Shown here: one piece after another, positions 61,585 to 64,000 of the stretch
How positions within the stretch are numbered: the stretch's first letter is position 1
Layout of the letters: the number at the start of each line of letters is the position of its first letter
NCBI RefSeq assembly: GCF_010731595.1
Contig: NZ_AP022582.1
Coordinates: 1,922,001 to 1,986,000 of the forward strand
Origin: Mycobacterium seoulense
GTDB taxonomy: Bacteria; Actinomycetota; Actinomycetes; Mycobacteriales; Mycobacteriaceae
DNA: 64,000 nt
Direction: 5' to 3'
The notes under the pieces: generated by a model
What the model was told of the DNA's origin: nothing
The model's database searches: none
Seen by the model: the letters and a program-made list of their open reading frames with translations, nothing else
Made by a program: the position numbers and the translations under genes

Positions 61585-63167
61585 GAGGCCGTCCCCCCGT
61601 TCGCGGTCGCGGAACCCTCTGCGGCGAGCGCGTCGGCCAGCGCACCCAGACCGGCCGCGTTGGAGGCCTTCACCAGGACCACGTCGCCGGGCCGGACCTC
61701 GGCCCGCAGCAACGCCAGGGCGGCGTCGGCGTCGGCCACGATGACGGCCCCCCGATCGGCCCCGGCCCCCCACGAGCCCTCCATGACCGCTCCGTGGTGC
61801 ATGGCGCTCATCGACCTCCCACTTCCCACGACGACAAGTCGAGACACATCTAAGCGCACCGCCAGCCGGCCGATGCGATCGTGCTCGGCCACCGCGTCCT
61901 CGCCGAGCTCGGCCATTTCGCCCAGCACCGCCCAACTCCTGCGCTTTTCGCCGGCGTCGGCGCTGTGGCCCGGTTGCGGCGCGTGGGCGATCCAGGCCAG
62001 CGCCTGCAGCCCGGCCCGCATCGAGTCGGGGTTGGCGTTGTAGGCGTCGTCGATCACCGTGACCCCGTCCGCGCGGGTGGTCACGTGCATGCGGTGCCGC
62101 GACACGGGCCCGGCGTGCGCCAGCGCGGCGGCGACCTGCTCGGCGGTGGCGCCGCACTGCAGCGCGACGGCGCTCGCGCACAACGCGTTGGTGACCTGGT
62201 GGTCGCCGTAGACGCCCAGCTGCACGTCGACCTCCACAGGACCTCGGCTGTCCATCGCGTGCAGGGTAAAGCGGGGCCTGGCCAGTTCGTCCAGCGACAC
62301 TCCGTCGGCCCAGACGTCGCTGGGCCCCGAATCGGTGTGGCTGAACCGGCTGACGCGCACCACGCGCGCATCGGTGACGCGGGCCATCGCCGCCACGGCC
62401 GGGTCGTCGAAGTTGAGGATCACCACACCGGACGATGGAACGGATTGGGGCAGTTCGGATTTGGTGCGCGCGATGGCTTCCCGCGAGCCGAACTCGCCCA
62501 GGTGGGCGGTGCCGACGTTGAGGACGACGCCGATCGCCGGCCGGGCGATCTCGGCCAGCGCGGCGATGTTGCCGGGGTGGCGGGCCGACATCTCGAGAAC
62601 GAGGTACTCGGTGCGGCGCGTCGCGCGCAACACCGTCCACGGGTGCCCCAGCTCGTTGTTGAACGACCCGGGCGGGGCCACCACCTCGCCCAGTGGCCCG
62701 AGCACGGCGGCCACCAGGTCTTTCGTCGATGTCTTCCCCGACGAGCCGGTGATCCCGATGATGGTCAGCCCGCCCGCCACCAGCTCCGCGGCCACCGCCT
62801 TGGCCAGCTTGGCCAGCGCCGCCAGCACCGCCGCGCCCGAGCCGTCGGAGTCGTGTTCGAGAACCCCGGCCAGGCCACCGTCGGGGCGGCCGTCGGTCCG
62901 CGGTTGCGGGGACACCACGATGGCGGGCACCCCCACCGGCCGGGCGGCCAGCACCGCGACCGCGCCCGCCGCCACCGCCGCGCCCGCGTAGTCGTGCCCG
63001 TCGGCCCGCGCTCCCGGCAGCGCGAGGAACAGCCCGCCGGGGCCGACCGCGCGCGAGTCGAATTCGACTGTGCCCGTGACGCGGAGCTCTGCCGCGGCCT
63101 GTGGCGAGATGTCGGCCAGCGTGCCGCCCACGATGTCGGCGATCTCGGCGACGGTCAGGTCGATCAC
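61581..63167 (-). CDS. murF: UDP-MurNAc-tripeptide D-Ala-D-Ala ligase MurF
   Basis: 528-residue ligase that adds D-Ala-D-Ala. N-terminal domain with [21 protein letters not shown] loop [39 protein letters not shown] and the C-terminal [19 protein letters not shown]. The start overlaps the murE stop by ATGA (63164-63167). Confidence 0.96.
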   Translation of the reverse strand: MIDLTVAEIADIVGGTLADISPQAAAELRVTGTVEFDSRAVGPGGLFLALPGARADGHDYAGAAVAAGAVAVLAARPVGVPAIVVSPQPRTDGRPDGGLAGVLEHDSDGSGAAVLAALAKLAKAVAAELVAGGLTIIGITGSSGKTSTKDLVAAVLGPLGEVVAPPGSFNNELGHPWTVLRATRRTEYLVLEMSARHPGNIAALAEIARPAIGVVLNVGTAHLGEFGSREAIARTKSELPQSVPSSGVVILNFDDPAVAAMARVTDARVVRVSRFSHTDSGPSDVWADGVSLDELARPRFTLHAMDSRGPVEVDVQLGVYGDHQVTNALCASAVALQCGATAEQVAAALAHAGPVSRHRMHVTTRADGVTVIDDAYNANPDSMRAGLQALAWIAHAPQPGHSADAGEKRRSWAVLGEMAELGEDAVAEHDRIGRLAVRLDVSRLVVVGSGRSMSAMHHGAVMEGSWGAGADRGAVIVADADAALALLRAEVRPGDVVLVKASNAAGLGALADALAAEGSATANGGTAS

Positions 63168-64000
63168 GGCCGCGCCCCCAAAGCTTTGAGGGCCGCGCCG
63201 AGCTCCACCCGGTCGTCGAAGGGACGGGTCTCGCCCCCGGCGCGCTGGCCGGTCTCGTGACCCTTGCCCGCGACCACCACGACGTCGCCGGGGCGCGCCC
63301 AGGCCACCGCGCGATCGATCGCGGCGCGGCGGTCACCGATCTCGACGACCTCGGCGTTGCCGCCGCGCGCCCCGGCCAAGATTTCCCGCCGAATGGCGGC
63401 GGGGTCCTCGCTGCGCGGGTTGTCGTCGGTGACGACGACGAAATCGGCCAGCTCCGCGGCGATCTCACCCATCGGTCGCCGCTTGCCCGCATCGCGGTCA
63501 CCGCCCGCCCCCAACACGACCGCGAGCCGGCGACCGGGGCGGCGCAGGTTGGCCAGCACCGAACGGAGCGCCTCGGGCTTGTGGGCGTAGTCGACCAGCG
63601 CGAGGAAATCCTGGCCGCAGTCGATCTCCTCCATGCGGCCGGGCACCCGGGTTTCCAGCAGCCCGGGCGCCGCCTGCTCCGGCGACACTCCCACCGAATC
63701 CAGAATCGCCAGTGCAACAAGGCAATTGGCGACGTTGTAACGCCCCGGCAGCCGGATGCCGACCCGGTGGCGCACGCCGGCGGGATCGATCGCGGTGAAC
63801 TGCTGCCCGCCGGCGCCCATCGGGATCACGTCCATGGCGCGCCAGTGCGCGGGCTGGCCGGCGACGCTGACGGTGATCGCGTCACCGGCCCGGGCGGCCA
63901 TGGCCCGCCCGGCGTCGTCGTCGATGCAGACCACCACCGTGCGGGCCCGCAGCGGCGACGCGGGGTCGAACAGCTTCGCCTTGGCCTCGAAGTAGTCGGC
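63164..64000 (-). CDS. murE: UDP-MurNAc-dipeptide-meso-DAP ligase MurE (5' end missing)
   Basis: The last 278 codons of murE; the N-terminus and ATP loop lie beyond the window edge. The visible part starts [19 protein letters not shown] and includes [46 protein letters not shown] and the substrate motif DDNPRSEDP, whose Asn-Pro-Arg recognises meso-diaminopimelate. MurE therefore makes DAP-type peptidoglycan. Confidence 0.95.
   Translation of the reverse strand, partial: ADYFEAKAKLFDPASPLRARTVVVCIDDDAGRAMAARAGDAITVSVAGQPAHWRAMDVIPMGAGGQQFTAIDPAGVRHRVGIRLPGRYNVANCLVALAILDSVGVSPEQAAPGLLETRVPGRMEEIDCGQDFLALVDYAHKPEALRSVLANLRRPGRRLAVVLGAGGDRDAGKRRPMGEIAAELADFVVVTDDNPRSEDPAAIRREILAGARGGNAEVVEIGDRRAAIDRAVAWARPGDVVVVAGKGHETGQRAGGETRPFDDRVELGAALKALGARP

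Noticed and set aside
60505..63720. One 1071-codon frame suggesting a fusion of mraY with upstream sequence
   Set aside because: Only the last 359 codons look like protein. The upstream part reads murF and murE in the wrong frame; the GTG at 61584 overlaps the murF stop.

Overview
The window is a chromosomal segment of a high-GC, slow-growing Mycobacterium, probably the M. avium complex or a close relative. The evidence is the gene content and near-identity, as I recall the sequences, of FtsZ, Wag31, Mpa, PrcBA and MshC to M. tuberculosis proteins, plus gene order that follows the M. tuberculosis block from prcA (Rv2109c) to murE (Rv2158c). Species assignment is inference. Rv numbers quoted here are from memory.

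Layout. (1) 176-7564 holds the Pup-proteasome system: dop, pup, prcB and prcA on the minus strand, then Rv2113/Rv2114-like genes and the proteasomal ATPase mpa. (2) 7720-14177 holds lppK, a DUF503 gene, trmI, a RecB-like nuclease, then a DEAD-box helicase and a flavin disulfide oxidoreductase with a DUF4126 membrane protein. (3) 14292-15433 is hisG-hisE. (4) 15487-26904 is a complete mce transporter island: a divergent TetR gene, yrbEA/B, mceA-F, an Mce-associated membrane protein and an MPT64/DUF3298-like secreted protein. (5) 26925-37970 holds metH (E. coli-type, with a riboswitch-like leader), a PAC2 gene, an SDR gene, mshC, cysQ and small conserved genes. (6) 38081-43843 holds lppL, pyrD, a DUF222/HNH element, a PEBP gene and an M20 peptidase. 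(7) 43957-48462 holds tRNA-Leu(GAG), a three-gene signalling operon, a phosphoribosyltransferase and a membrane protein. (8) 48561-64000 is the division and cell-wall cluster wag31, yggT, sepF, PLPBP, yfiH, ftsZ, ftsQ, murC, murG, ftsW, murD, mraY, murF and partial murE, almost all translationally coupled by 4-base GTGA/ATGA overlaps.

Most of the window is a conserved mycobacterial backbone. The two most interesting items are not. First, 44245-47389 is a translationally coupled operon of a SpoIIE/RsbU-type phosphatase, a CarH-like cobalamin-binding protein carrying the W-x9-E-H photoreceptor signature but no DNA-binding domain, and a STAS anti-sigma antagonist. It looks like a partner-switching pathway gated by vitamin B12 and possibly light. 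Second, the metH leader (31012-31109, minus strand) folds like an S-adenosylhomocysteine riboswitch, with a pseudoknot that would compete with a perfect hairpin covering the Shine-Dalgarno sequence.

Other accessory signals are tandem 54-base and 35-base intergenic repeats, a strong hairpin between convergent genes, a 13E12-type DUF222/HNH element next to pyrD, a possible remnant of an MTB12-family gene in front of lppK, and the absence of uppP from its usual position.
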